Positions 10,687-19,449 of a stretch of 64,000 nucleotides of DNA are shown here, one piece after another; position 1 is the stretch's first letter, and each line of letters begins with the position of its first letter. A program made the translations under genes and the position numbers. The DNA lies in the NCBI GenBank assembly GCA_963727015.1, contig CAVSEV010000015.1, forward strand, positions 186,001 to 250,000, read 5' to 3'. Under the pieces are notes generated by a model. The model made no database searches. It worked only from the letters and a program-made list of their open reading frames with translations, and was not told where the DNA came from. The DNA comes from DATFVJ01 sp963727015 (GTDB lineage Bacteria > Actinomycetota > Actinomycetes > Streptosporangiales > Streptosporangiaceae).

Positions 10687-10810
10687 CCAGCTGAGCGGAA
10701 CCCGCGGCCGGCGTCCGGCCAGGTAGGGGTGGTGGGCGCCGGTGCTGCGCAGGCGGATCAAGGACATGCGTGATACCGCCCGGGCCCGTTAATGTGTAAC
10801 GATCGCATTC

Positions 10811-11710
10811 ATGCCGGCCGCTACCGCTACGGCGCCGAAACTGCTCGCCATCAGCGACCTCCACATAGGCTACCCGGAGAACCGGGAGATCACCGAGAAC
10901 CTGCGCCCGCAGTCTCCCGCCGACTGGCTGCTGGTGGCAGGTGATGTCGCTGAGCGGATCGCCGACATCGCCTGGGCCCTGCGAACGCTTAAGAAGCGGT
11001 TTGCCACGGTCGTGTGGACGCCAGGCAACCATGAGCTCTGGACGCCGCGCGGCGATTCGGTGCAACTGCGCGGGGAGGAGCGGTACCTGCACCTGGTGGA
11101 ATTGTGCCGGGATATCGGCGTCCTCACCCCCGAAGACCCTTTTCCTGTCTGGGATGGCCAGGGCGGGGCGGTGACGATCGCGCCGATGTTTCTGCTCTAC
11201 GACTACACGTTCCGGCCAGAAGGCGCCGAAACCAAGGAGGCCGGGCTCGCGGCCGCCTACAAGACGGGTGTGGTGTGCACCGACGAAAGGCTGCTGCACC
11301 CAGATCCCTATCCGAGCCGTGAGGCCTGGTGTACGGCCAGGCTCGCGGTTACGCAGCGCAGGCTGGCCGACCGTGATCCGGGCCTGCCGACCGTGCTCGT
11401 CAATCATTTCCCGCTCATCCGCGAGCCGACGAGGATCTTGCGCTTTCCCGAATTCGCGCAGTGGTGCGGCACCGAGCGAACCGCCGATTGGCATATCAGG
11501 TACGGCGCGATAGCAGTCGTGTACGGCCATTTGCACATCCCGCGGACAACCTGGCATGACGGAGTCCGGTTCGAGGAGGTCTCATGCGGCTACCCGAGGG
11601 AGTGGCGCCAGCGCCCGGCTGCGCCGGGGATCCCGCGCCAGATACTCCCGGTGGACTGGGGCGGCGACGTGGCCAGGGGCAGCGGCCGGACGGCGCACGA
11701 CACCGGATGA
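10811..11710 (+). CDS. Calcineurin-like metallophosphoesterase
   Basis: A 299-residue predicted dinuclear metal phosphoesterase. The metal-binding motifs occur in order: ISDLHIGY, GDVAE, GNHELW, VNHFPL and YGHLH. No signal peptide or membrane segment is visible, so it is probably cytoplasmic. The substrate cannot be deduced. The gene stands alone on the plus strand; the downstream 400 bases have a short repeat (CGCAGGACGGGCCGGCCGGG type) and then the promoter region of the next locus. Confidence 0.9.
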   Translation: MPAATATAPKLLAISDLHIGYPENREITENLRPQSPADWLLVAGDVAERIADIAWALRTLKKRFATVVWTPGNHELWTPRGDSVQLRGEERYLHLVELCRDIGVLTPEDPFPVWDGQGGAVTIAPMFLLYDYTFRPEGAETKEAGLAAAYKTGVVCTDERLLHPDPYPSREAWCTARLAVTQRRLADRDPGLPTVLVNHFPLIREPTRILRFPEFAQWCGTERTADWHIRYGAIAVVYGHLHIPRTTWHDGVRFEEVSCGYPREWRQRPAAPGIPRQILPVDWGGDVARGSGRTAHDTG

Positions 11711-11958
11711 ACGGCGCAGGACAGCGGCGCAGCAGCGCACGATAGTGGGCAAACGCCGCAGGACGGGCCGGCCGGGGATGAGCCGCAGGACGTGCTGGCC
11801 GGGGATGATGGGCGGCGGGCGGAAGCGTCCCGTGCCTAAGCGCGCCCGAGGATGCGGGCGCGGCCCATGGCAGGTCCGGCCGTGAAGGTTCGCTGGCCAT
11901 GTGGCGGGTGATTCGTTGACACCAGGGCCGATATGGCTCGAACAAGAAGAAATCCCTT

Positions 11959-11972
11959 TTAACACGTGTTAA
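11959..11972. promoter_or_regulatory. Perfect 14-bp palindrome, candidate operator
   Basis: TTAACACGTGTTAA is a perfect palindrome in an AT-rich stretch, 40 bp upstream of the -35 box of the 12013 promoter. Its symmetry suits a dimeric repressor or activator; the regulator is unknown. Confidence 0.5.
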
Positions 11973-12012
11973 CTAGACAAAACATAATGAACCATCCGAA
12001 TGTGACAGATTC

Positions 12013-12041
12013 TTGACGCTACGCATAGCTACTGACATAAT
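12013..12041 (+). promoter_or_regulatory. Consensus-like housekeeping sigma promoter
   Basis: TTGACG (12013-12018), a 17-bp spacer and CATAAT (12036-12041). It is followed by a roughly 60-base leader and the AGGAGG-led small ORF at 12108. Confidence 0.75.
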
Positions 12042-12107
12042 GCACCTTGTATCGAGCGCGGACCTGGCAAGCCGTCATCGAGTGGTTGTCGCCTGTCAGG
12101 AGGACTG

Positions 12108-12185
12108 ATGAAGAAGATCATCGTGCGTAAGCCAGGCACGGTGCGGCTGACCGGAATCGCTACCACACTCCACTGCAGTAGGTAG
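12108..12185 (+). CDS. 25-residue peptide with very strong expression signals, function unknown
   Basis: ATG 12108 is preceded by a perfect AGGAGG (12098-12103) and a consensus-like promoter. The peptide begins MKKIIVRKPGTVRLT and ends TTLHCSR, with a basic N-terminus and one Cys near the C-terminus. It is too short for automatic gene finders. It could be a leader peptide or the precursor of a modified peptide; no modification enzyme is recognisable beside it. The TPR protein follows after a strong hairpin (12299-12346). Confidence 0.6.
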   Translation: MKKIIVRKPGTVRLTGIATTLHCSR

Positions 12186-12298
12186 CAGGCAGGCGCGGCG
12201 ACACATCCCGTGGGACTTGGTCTGGCACGTGCAGGTGATCAGGGCTCGCCGGCTGTGACGGGGTACAAAATGTGCCGGACCCAACTTGTTGGGGGATC

Positions 12299-12346
12299 CG
12301 CCGGGCTGCTGCCGGGGTCAGGTGAGGCCCGGGCAGCAGCCCGGCG
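12299..12346 (+). terminator. Strong hairpin between the small peptide and the TPR gene
   Basis: Perfect 15-bp arms CGCCGGGCTGCTGCC (12299-12313) and GGCAGCAGCCCGGCG (12332-12346), with further pairing possible inside the loop. It may stop the short transcript from 12041, or attenuate transcription into the TPR gene. There is no U-tract. Confidence 0.6.
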
Positions 12347-12494
12347 ACCGTCGTGGCCGCGGTCGTGCGCGCTGCTGCCCCGCGCACTGCCGCTACCCCG
12401 CTTACGCTGGCTGCCCGGGGAATTCCGGCTGCCGTGCGCGATCGCGCTCCCGCTCCGTCTTCCCATTGGCCGCCCGTCGCGCTACCTGTCACGA

Positions 12495-14732
12495 TGCGGG
12501 CCAGGTTCGCTGCCACGAGACGTCGTCCGCTCGCTCCTGCGTGCCTGGGCCAGCGAACCGCACCGGGAGCGGACGAGCAGGGAGTTTGCGCACCGCGCGG
12601 TCTACGGCGGCTCGCGCGCCGACCGGCAACGGCTGATCGCCGCCATGAACCTTCCGCCGCACCTCATCGCCCCTGTCGACGCCCATGCCAGGCTGCGCGG
12701 GCCGTACACGGCTGGCGGCCTGATCGTGCGCGCCGTGGCGGAAGCCGCGCTGCGCTCGGACCCGGCGCTCGCGCACCGTCACGACATCGAGATCCGGGCA
12801 CTGGTGCCTGAACTGCGCGACGCGGTGCCGGTTCTCAGGGAGGCGCTTGCCGAGGCGGTGCCGCCCAGCCAGCGCACGCGCATATACCCAAGGCTGCGTA
12901 CCAGGCGGCTCGCGCACGGCGTCGCCGACCTCCTTCGCGACTACCTGCTCGGTCTCGGCGGCGCCCCGCGCTCGCTGGTGATCGAGAACCTGCTGCACGC
13001 CGACCCGTCCGATCGAGAGCTAGTCGCCGTCCTGGTGCGCGGGCTCGACCCATCGCTGCTGACGGTCGTCGCGTGCGCGCCAGGCCCAGGTGCTGCCGCT
13101 GACGCTGATAACGGATCGCCGGGCGGCGCACCACAGGGGGTGCCAGCGGCAGCCGACCCGCTCGCGCACGCGCTTGCGGCGCACGCCGTCCAGGTCGAGA
13201 TGGTCACGCAGGATCCGGTGCCCGGACGCCGCGGGGAACGCGCGGAACTTGACCGGGCAGACACCACGGCCCTCGCCCGGTGCTACGTCAGCGGCGACGG
13301 CGTCTGCGACGACCCGGCCCTGTTCGGTGCCTATGCACGCCTCAGCGACGCCGCGCGCGCCCGGCTGCACGACGCACGCGCCGACGAGCTCGCGCGCAGT
13401 GGCGAGGTGGCTGTCCGGCTGGGCGCCATCCCTTACCACAGGGAGCGGGGAACCGATCCGGCTGGTGCGGGCGTACGTGCCCTCGCGGAGGCGGCTGAGC
13501 ACTGTTTTGCGGCCGGCTTTCACGACGCCGTGGCCGACCTCGGCGCACGCGGCCGGGCACTTACCGGCGCAAAGCGTGACCCGCGGCACTGGTGGCTGTT
13601 CACCTCGCTTGCCGCAGGCTCACTCGCGGCGCTCGGCCGCGGCGCCGCGGCGGAAGCGCTCTACGACGAGGCGCGGGCGGTCTGCACGGATCCGTCCGTG
13701 CACCGGGCCGCCGCGTACGAAACGGCGATGCTCTATGCCCGCCACCACGATCCGTCCCGCCGCGACCCGGTGACCGCGCGGCTCTGGATCAACGAGGCGA
13801 TCACGCTCGCGGCCGCGCTGCCAGATCCGGCCGAGCGCGCCTTCAACCTCGCATTCAGCAAGAACGGCAGCGCCCTCATCGAGATGCGGCTCGGCAATGC
13901 CACCCAGGCGGCCGAGCTGGTCGATGCGGCCCTCACTCTTTTTGATCATGAGCTGCCGGCCTGCAGCCACCCGCTGGACCGCTGTTCCCTGCTCGCCAAC
14001 CGCGCCCGGCTGCTGACCATGGGCGGCGAGCTGCAGGTGGCACTGGCCGTTCACGACGGCCTCGTTGCCCTCGACCCGACCTACGGGGAATATCACTTCG
14101 AGCGGGGCAACGTGCTGCACCTGCTCGGCCGCGACGACGAGGCGCTCGCTGCATACGCGGCGGCGCAGCGGCTGTCCCTGCCCTTCCCCGAACTGCATTA
14201 CAACCGCGCCGACGTCCTCGCCGCGCGCGGCGAGGAAGACGCGGCCCTTGCCGATCTTGACCGGGTACTCGAACTTGACCCCGACTTCCTCGATGCCTAC
14301 ATCAACAGGGCTGGCATCCTCGCCGCCCGCGGTGATGGCGCCGCGGCCTGGCAGGATGTGAACGCCGGGCTCGCGAGGGATCCTGGCAACCCCTACCTGC
14401 TGTGCGTCGTCGGCCAGCTTGAGGCCGCGAGCGGCCAGGCGGCGGCGGCGCGCGCCGCCCTGGACGCGGCTGTCGCGTCGTGTCCCGGCCTGGCGGCGGC
14501 ATGGGCCAGCCGTGCCGCACTCGACCTGGAAGCAGGAGATCCGGACGCGGCTGCGGCCGACCTCACCCAGGCGCTCGAGCAGGGTGAGGATGCGATCCTG
14601 CTGTTCAACCGGGCCGTCGCGCACAAGGCCGCCGGGCGGCCGCACGCGGCGCGGGACGACGCCGAACGCGCGCTGGAGCTGAATCCCGGCGACGTGGCGA
14701 CTCTCGCACTGCTCGCCGAGGTCACTCCCTGA
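12495..14732 (+). CDS. Large TPR-repeat protein, N-terminal region resembling a degenerate AAA-type domain
   Basis: The open frame extends upstream to GTG 12210, but the first 95 codons are not protein-like and contain the hairpin, so the coordinate given is approximate. Coding character begins at DVVRSLLRAWASEPHRERT near 12520. A plausible ATG at 12494 (MRARFAATRR) is in another frame, so a frameshift near 12510-12520 is possible. SLVIENLLHADPSDRELVA followed by SLLTVVAC resembles the Walker B region of LuxR/AfsR ATPases, but no P-loop is present. The last 240 residues are clear TPRs (YHFERGNVLHLLGRDDEALA, ELHYNRADVLAARGEEDAAL). Probably a protein-interaction scaffold or regulator; partner unknown. 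Confidence 0.75.
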   Translation, partial: CGPGSLPRDVVRSLLRAWASEPHRERTSREFAHRAVYGGSRADRQRLIAAMNLPPHLIAPVDAHARLRGPYTAGGLIVRAVAEAALRSDPALAHRHDIEIRALVPELRDAVPVLREALAEAVPPSQRTRIYPRLRTRRLAHGVADLLRDYLLGLGGAPRSLVIENLLHADPSDRELVAVLVRGLDPSLLTVVACAPGPGAAADADNGSPGGAPQGVPAAADPLAHALAAHAVQVEMVTQDPVPGRRGERAELDRADTTALARCYVSGDGVCDDPALFGAYARLSDAARARLHDARADELARSGEVAVRLGAIPYHRERGTDPAGAGVRALAEAAEHCFAAGFHDAVADLGARGRALTGAKRDPRHWWLFTSLAAGSLAALGRGAAAEALYDEARAVCTDPSVHRAAAYETAMLYARHHDPSRRDPVTARLWINEAITLAAALPDPAERAFNLAFSKNGSALIEMRLGNATQAAELVDAALTLFDHELPACSHPLDRCSLLANRARLLTMGGELQVALAVHDGLVALDPTYGEYHFERGNVLHLLGRDDEALAAYAAAQRLSLPFPELHYNRADVLAARGEEDAALADLDRVLELDPDFLDAYINRAGILAARGDGAAAWQDVNAGLARDPGNPYLLCVVGQLEAASGQAAAARAALDAAVASCPGLAAAWASRAALDLEAGDPDAAAADLTQALEQGEDAILLFNRAVAHKAAGRPHAARDDAERALELNPGDVATLALLAEVTP

Positions 14733-14940
14733 TCTTCAGGCCGGTGGAATGTGCCAGGGACGCGGGGCGCAGGCCAGGGCTACCGCGCCGCTGCCCGCGA
14801 GCGGGCCGTGACCAGCCTCCCGCTCGCGCGTGCATGACACCGCCCGTTGGCAGATGGGGTAGCGGATGCACATCTCACCGGACACACTGGATCTCGGGCG
14901 CATCTTGCGGGGCTGCCCGCTGGCCCGCGTGCCGCGCCGC

Positions 14941-15460
<520 letters not shown>

Positions 15461-15465
<5 letters not shown>

Positions 15466-16111
15466 CGCGTGTTTGAAGGTTTTTGGATCTTGGACGGCGT
15501 GTCTGCGTGACCATGAACGTCGACGTCATCAGGGTGGCCGGGTGTCTCGGCAGCGGCGGTACCCCTCGGACTTGACCGACGAGCAGTGGGCGCTGGTTGG
15601 GCCGCTGCTGCCGGCGCCGGGGACTGGCGGCTGACCGGAGAAGCATCCACGCAGGTCCATTGTGGACGGGATCTTGTACGTGGTGCGGACTGGCTGCGCC
15701 TGGCGATACCTGCCGAGGTGATGCTGGCCGCGCTGCGGGAGCAGGCCCGGGTCCAGCAGGGCCGCAATCCCCGGCCCAGCGCCGGGATCATCGACTCGCA
15801 AAGCGTCAAGGGCGCGGACACCGTCGGACGCGACAGTCGTGGTTACGACGCCGGCAATCATGCCGGGCTGGCGGTTATGCCGGGCCGGGCGGTGTGGTCA
15901 GGTGCTGCCGCAGGTGAGTGGGGCGGGGATCGTGAGATGCCCGGCATAACCACAGGGCTCTCAAGGAAGGCCAGCAGGGCGTCGGAGGCGCGGTAACGGC
16001 TTCGGCCGGCAACACCATGACCAGCCGCATCGCCCGAGGCGAACCCGCCACACGGCAACAACGCTGGCACTGGCCCGACGAATCATGACCGCGTCTCAAA
16101 CACGCGCTAAG
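15461..16111 (+). mobile_element. Decayed IS5-family insertion sequence
   Basis: Perfect 16-bp terminal inverted repeats CTTAGCGCGTGTTTGA at 15461-15476 and, inverted, 16096-16111. Inside are fragments of an IS5-type transposase in shifting frames: RRYPSDLTDEQWALVGPLLP (about 15550), DGILYVVRTGCAWRYLP (about 15663), and AGIIDSQSVKGADTVGRDS (about 15783). After RGYDAG (15857) the homology stops, so the catalytic C-terminal half is missing. A second inverted pair GGTTATGCCGGGC (15873-15885 and 15939-15951) suggests another insertion or a deletion scar. Not autonomous. Confidence 0.88.
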
Positions 16112-16140
16112 AGGAACGCCCAGTCTCGCCAGGAGACCCA

Positions 16141-16169
16141 TTGACAAAAGATTTTTTTACGTAAAGACT
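16141..16169 (+). promoter_or_regulatory. Promoter with palindromic spacer upstream of winged-helix regulator
   Basis: TTGACA (16141-16146), 17-bp spacer, AAGACT (16164-16169). The ATG at 16180 is only 10 bases after the -10 box, so the mRNA is probably leaderless. The palindrome TTTACGTAAA (16156-16165) sits in the spacer and is a candidate operator for the regulator itself. Confidence 0.6.
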
Positions 16170-16179
16170 GATTTTCGTC

Positions 16180-16743
16180 ATGAGAGACGTCGTCTACCTC
16201 GACCAGATCGAGCAGGCTGAGGTCCTGCTCAAGCCGCAGCGGATCGAAGTGCTGCGGCAGCTCGCCGAGCCCCGGTCGTGCACCGAGGTGGCGGTCGAGC
16301 TCGACCAGACCCCGCAGCGGGTCTACTACCACGTGAAGCGCCTGCTGGAGGCCGGCCTAGTGTGCCAGGTGGCCGAGCGCCGGGTGCGCGGGATCCACGA
16401 GGGGATCTACCAAGCGGCCGGCCGGTCCTACTGGCTGTCCCCGAGCTTGGTGGGCCCGATCGGGCTGCGCCAGACCCGCGACCGGCTCAGCCTGGGCTAC
16501 CTGGTCGACCTGATGGAGGACGTCCAGGCGGACGTCGCCGCGCTCGACCTCACCCGGCAGGACCTGCCTTCGATCGGCGTGTCCGGAGACATCCGGGTGC
16601 GCCCGGAGCAGCGCAAGGCGTTCCTCGACGAGCTGCAGCAGACGCTGCAGGACCTGTTCACCCGCTACGGCGGTGCCGAGGGCGACGCGTTCCGCCTGGC
16701 CGTCGCCTGCTATCCGAAGGGAGATCCCGATGACCGAGCCTGA
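16180..16743 (+). CDS. ArsR-like winged-helix transcriptional regulator
   Basis: A 187-residue regulator. Residues about 10-85 form a winged helix (LLKPQRIEVLRQLAEPRSC, QTPQRVYYHVKRLLEAGLV). The C-terminal half is helical and ends in a region typical of ArsR/AHSA1 gene pairs. No metal-binding CxC is seen. Its last codons overlap the start of the SRPBCC gene (ATG 16730 against stop 16741-16743), implying translational coupling. Family context: such regulators usually repress their own operon. Confidence 0.88.
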   Translation: MRDVVYLDQIEQAEVLLKPQRIEVLRQLAEPRSCTEVAVELDQTPQRVYYHVKRLLEAGLVCQVAERRVRGIHEGIYQAAGRSYWLSPSLVGPIGLRQTRDRLSLGYLVDLMEDVQADVAALDLTRQDLPSIGVSGDIRVRPEQRKAFLDELQQTLQDLFTRYGGAEGDAFRLAVACYPKGDPDDRA

Positions 16744-17617
16744 CCTGCGCTTGCGCGCGGTCGTTCCGGCCCCACCGAAGGTCGTGTACGAGGCGCTGAC
16801 CGACCCGGCCGCGCTGCGCGTGTGGCTGGCCGAGCACGCCGACGTCGACCTGCCCGGCAAGTACGAGTTCTGGGGCCGCTTCACGCCGGACGGCGCTAAG
16901 CCGCACCAGCGCGTGCTGCATGTGGACGAGCGCACCATCCGGTTCGCCTGGACCGTCGACGGTGTCGAGTCCACAGTGCAGTTCGAGCTGGCCGAGGACG
17001 AAGGCGGCACGCTGGTGACGCTGAGCCAAAGCGACCTGCCGAGTTTCGCGGAGGTGCTGGCCGACACGGCCGGTGCCCGTGGCGCGCTGCAGACGTTCTG
17101 GTCGCTGGCGATCGCCAACCTGGCGGACTATCTGGCCGGCCGTGAGCTGACGCCCAAGTGCGACTTCACGTCGAACGAGTTGCATGCTTCGGTGGTGATC
17201 GACGCGGCACCGGACGAGGTGTTCGACTCGATGACCCAGCCGGAGCAATTCCACCGGTGGTTCGGCGCCAACGTGGACATCGAGCCCTATGTGGGCGGCC
17301 GCTTCGCGATGGGTGGGTTCGAGCTGGACCCCGGGGGGGCCAAGTTCGTCGAGTTCGAGCCGGGCCGCAAGGCGACGCTGCGGTTCGCCGACGGCATGAC
17401 CGACAGCTGGGAGCTGGAAGGCTCGGACGGCAAGACCCGGCTCACCGTGGTGCAGAGCGGGTTCGACCCCGCCAACCCGCCGTACCCGGGCTGGACCGGC
17501 TGGCTGGGCGGCCTCGCCGCGCTGCGGCGCTACCACGAACTCCCGCAGTGGCGCTCGATCTGGCGCCAGATCGAGATCGCCGGGGTACCCGAGGGCATGT
17601 TCAGCATCGACCAATGA
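16730..17617 (+). CDS. Tandem SRPBCC/AHSA1-domain protein
   Basis: 295 residues with two START-like (AHSA1) domains in tandem. The first begins LRAVVPAPPKVVYEALTDPA and the second SVVIDAAPDEVFDSMTQPE, each with a conserved RFGG/GGRF-type strand. ATG 16730 is chosen over the longer frame because AAGGGAG lies 7 bases upstream and the overlap with the regulator's stop is typical. These proteins bind small hydrophobic ligands or act as co-chaperones; the ligand here is unknown. It ends at a strong hairpin terminator. Confidence 0.88.
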   Translation: MTEPDLRLRAVVPAPPKVVYEALTDPAALRVWLAEHADVDLPGKYEFWGRFTPDGAKPHQRVLHVDERTIRFAWTVDGVESTVQFELAEDEGGTLVTLSQSDLPSFAEVLADTAGARGALQTFWSLAIANLADYLAGRELTPKCDFTSNELHASVVIDAAPDEVFDSMTQPEQFHRWFGANVDIEPYVGGRFAMGGFELDPGGAKFVEFEPGRKATLRFADGMTDSWELEGSDGKTRLTVVQSGFDPANPPYPGWTGWLGGLAALRRYHELPQWRSIWRQIEIAGVPEGMFSIDQ

Positions 17618-17653
17618 GATGAGCGCCCCGGAACGCCTTCCGGGGCGCTCATC
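17618..17653 (+). terminator. Intrinsic terminator of the regulator-AHSA1 operon
   Basis: A perfect 16-bp stem (GATGAGCGCCCCGGAA / TTCCGGGGCGCTCATC) with a CGCC loop starts at the base after the stop codon. No long U-tract, as is common in actinomycetes. Confidence 0.85.
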
Positions 17654-18063
17654 AACAACAGCTCACGGCTCGACGATGGCGGCTCAACCAGCGAGCTTAG
17701 GGCGTAAGAAATGATCCCTAACGGTTTGCACGGTCTGGCACTTCCCTGCAAGACCCACCCACCCTTGGGGGCGATGCCCCACTGACGATCTTGCCAGCTT
17801 GTCAAGGCCTGCGGCAGGGTGAATAGCCAATCTGTGGATAACTCGGTGGAGTGCGGCATCTCCGCACACACCACTCGCCGTCCGCGCCGCGGCAGCCGGC
17901 CGTTATGGCTGTGCGTCACCGGGGGGCCGACCCCCGGGATCCCCCCGCAGGCCCAGCCCGGTTCGCGCCGCGGCAGCCGTTATGGATCATTATGGGGGCG
18001 CGGTTAGCGCGGTGTTACATTCAATTTGCCGGACCGAACGGGGCAGAACGGAGCGCTGCCGTC
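17654..18063. other. 410-base gap without a supported gene
   Basis: No ORF here looks coding. A short direct repeat of GCGCCGCGGCAGCC...CGTTATGG occurs near 17884 and 17965, and a G-run/C-run hairpin near 17922-17937. The promoter of the acyl-CoA dehydrogenase gene is presumably in the last 60 bases. Confidence 0.4.
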
Positions 18064-19206
18064 ATGCGCAGGGACATCTTCACCGAGGACCACGACGCGT
18101 TCCGTGACATGGTGCGGTCATTCATCGCCAAGGAGGTCGAGCCGTACCACGAGCAGTGGGACCGCGACGGCGTCGTGTCACGTGACGTGTGGCTGGCGGC
18201 GGGCCGCGCGGGCCTGCTCGGCATCGATTTCGACGAGCGATACGGCGGCGGCGGCAACCCCGACTACAGGTATTACGCGATCCTGAACGAGGAAATGTCG
18301 CGGGCAGGCGCATCCGGCCCTGGTTTCTCCGTGCACAACGATATCAACGGGCAGTACCTCCTGCGGCTGTGCACCCAGGAGCAGCGGGACCGGTGGTTTC
18401 CTGGCTACTGCTCTGGCGAGATCATCACCGCGATCGCGATGAGCGAGCCTGGCGCAGGCAGCGACCTGCAGGGCATCCGGGCTACCGCCGCGGACCGCGC
18501 TGACCACTACCTGCTCAACGGGCAGAAGACATTCATCTCTAACGGCCAGTTGTGCGATCTGGTCATCGTCGTGGCGCGGACCGGGGCTGAGGCCGGGCAC
18601 CGGGGTATCAGCCTGCTGGTCGTCGAGCGTGGCATGGCGGGGTTCGAGCGCGGCAGGAACCTGGAGAAGGTCGGCCTGCACGCGCAGGACACCTCGGAGC
18701 TGTTCTTCTCCGATGTGCGGGTACCCAGGGGGAACATGCTCGGCGAGCCAGGCATGGGTTTCGTCTACCTGATGCAGAACCTGCCGCGTGAACGCGTCGC
18801 GATCGGCGCCACCGCGCTCGCGGGCGCCGAGTCGATCTTCGAGCAGACCCTCGAGTACTGCAAGCAGCGGCAGGCGTTCGGGCGCCCGATCGGGAAGTTC
18901 CAGCACAACAGGTTCGTGCTCGCGGAGATCGCCACCGAGCTCGCCGTCTCGCGGGCCTTCACCGACCGGGCCATCACCGAGCACAACGCCGGGCAGCTGA
19001 GCGCGGAAGAAGCCTCCATGCTCAAGTGGTGGAACACCGAACTGTCCAACCGCGTGATGGACAGGTGCGTTCAGCTGCACGGCGGTTACGGCTACATGCT
19101 CGAACACCCGGTCGCCAGGGCGTACGTGAACGCGAGAGTGCAGACGATCTTCGGAGGCACTACCGAGATCATGAAGGAAATAATCGGCCGGGGCCTGGGG
19201 CTGTGA
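18064..19206 (+). CDS. Acyl-CoA dehydrogenase
   Basis: A 380-residue FAD-dependent acyl-CoA dehydrogenase. The frame is open from 17851, but homology starts at ATG 18064 (MRRDIFTEDHDAFRDMVRSF). Signature segments are AMSEPGAGSDLQGI, GQKTFISNGQLCDLVIVVAR, RQAFGRPIGKFQ, and QLHGGYGYMLEHPVARAY with IFGGTTEIMKEIIGRGL at the end, which is the region carrying the catalytic base in many members. Catalyses alpha,beta-dehydrogenation of acyl-CoA; chain-length preference cannot be read. It stands alone. Confidence 0.93.
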   Translation: MRRDIFTEDHDAFRDMVRSFIAKEVEPYHEQWDRDGVVSRDVWLAAGRAGLLGIDFDERYGGGGNPDYRYYAILNEEMSRAGASGPGFSVHNDINGQYLLRLCTQEQRDRWFPGYCSGEIITAIAMSEPGAGSDLQGIRATAADRADHYLLNGQKTFISNGQLCDLVIVVARTGAEAGHRGISLLVVERGMAGFERGRNLEKVGLHAQDTSELFFSDVRVPRGNMLGEPGMGFVYLMQNLPRERVAIGATALAGAESIFEQTLEYCKQRQAFGRPIGKFQHNRFVLAEIATELAVSRAFTDRAITEHNAGQLSAEEASMLKWWNTELSNRVMDRCVQLHGGYGYMLEHPVARAYVNARVQTIFGGTTEIMKEIIGRGLGL

Positions 19207-19449
19207 CGCCTTCCCGCCGTCTCCGCGGCTCCGGGCCGCCGGCTCGCGTGGTCACCTGGCTCGCCGTCTGGCTGTGCGGCCGGTGCGGCACTTCCGCACG
19301 TGACGTGCTCAACCAAGCCCCGCAGCGCCACGCCGATGACGAGCACGGTCGTGATCAGCCAGTGACCGCGCACGGCAGCGGCCGCGTCTGTGATGACTGC
19401 GTTCACGCAGCTCCAAGCAGGACGAACCGCTAGGCGTTCAACACGCGCC

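Noticed and set aside
17654..17850. Possible RNA gene after the AHSA1 terminator
   Set aside because: I looked for tRNA-like arms and for a conserved hairpin set and found none; no tRNA or rRNA gene is visible anywhere in the window.
19207..19449. Minus-strand frame with a hydrophobic stretch (WLITTVLVIGVALRGLVEHV)
   Set aside because: Could be a membrane-protein remnant, but it overlaps the acyl-CoA dehydrogenase end and lacks a start or any second supporting motif.
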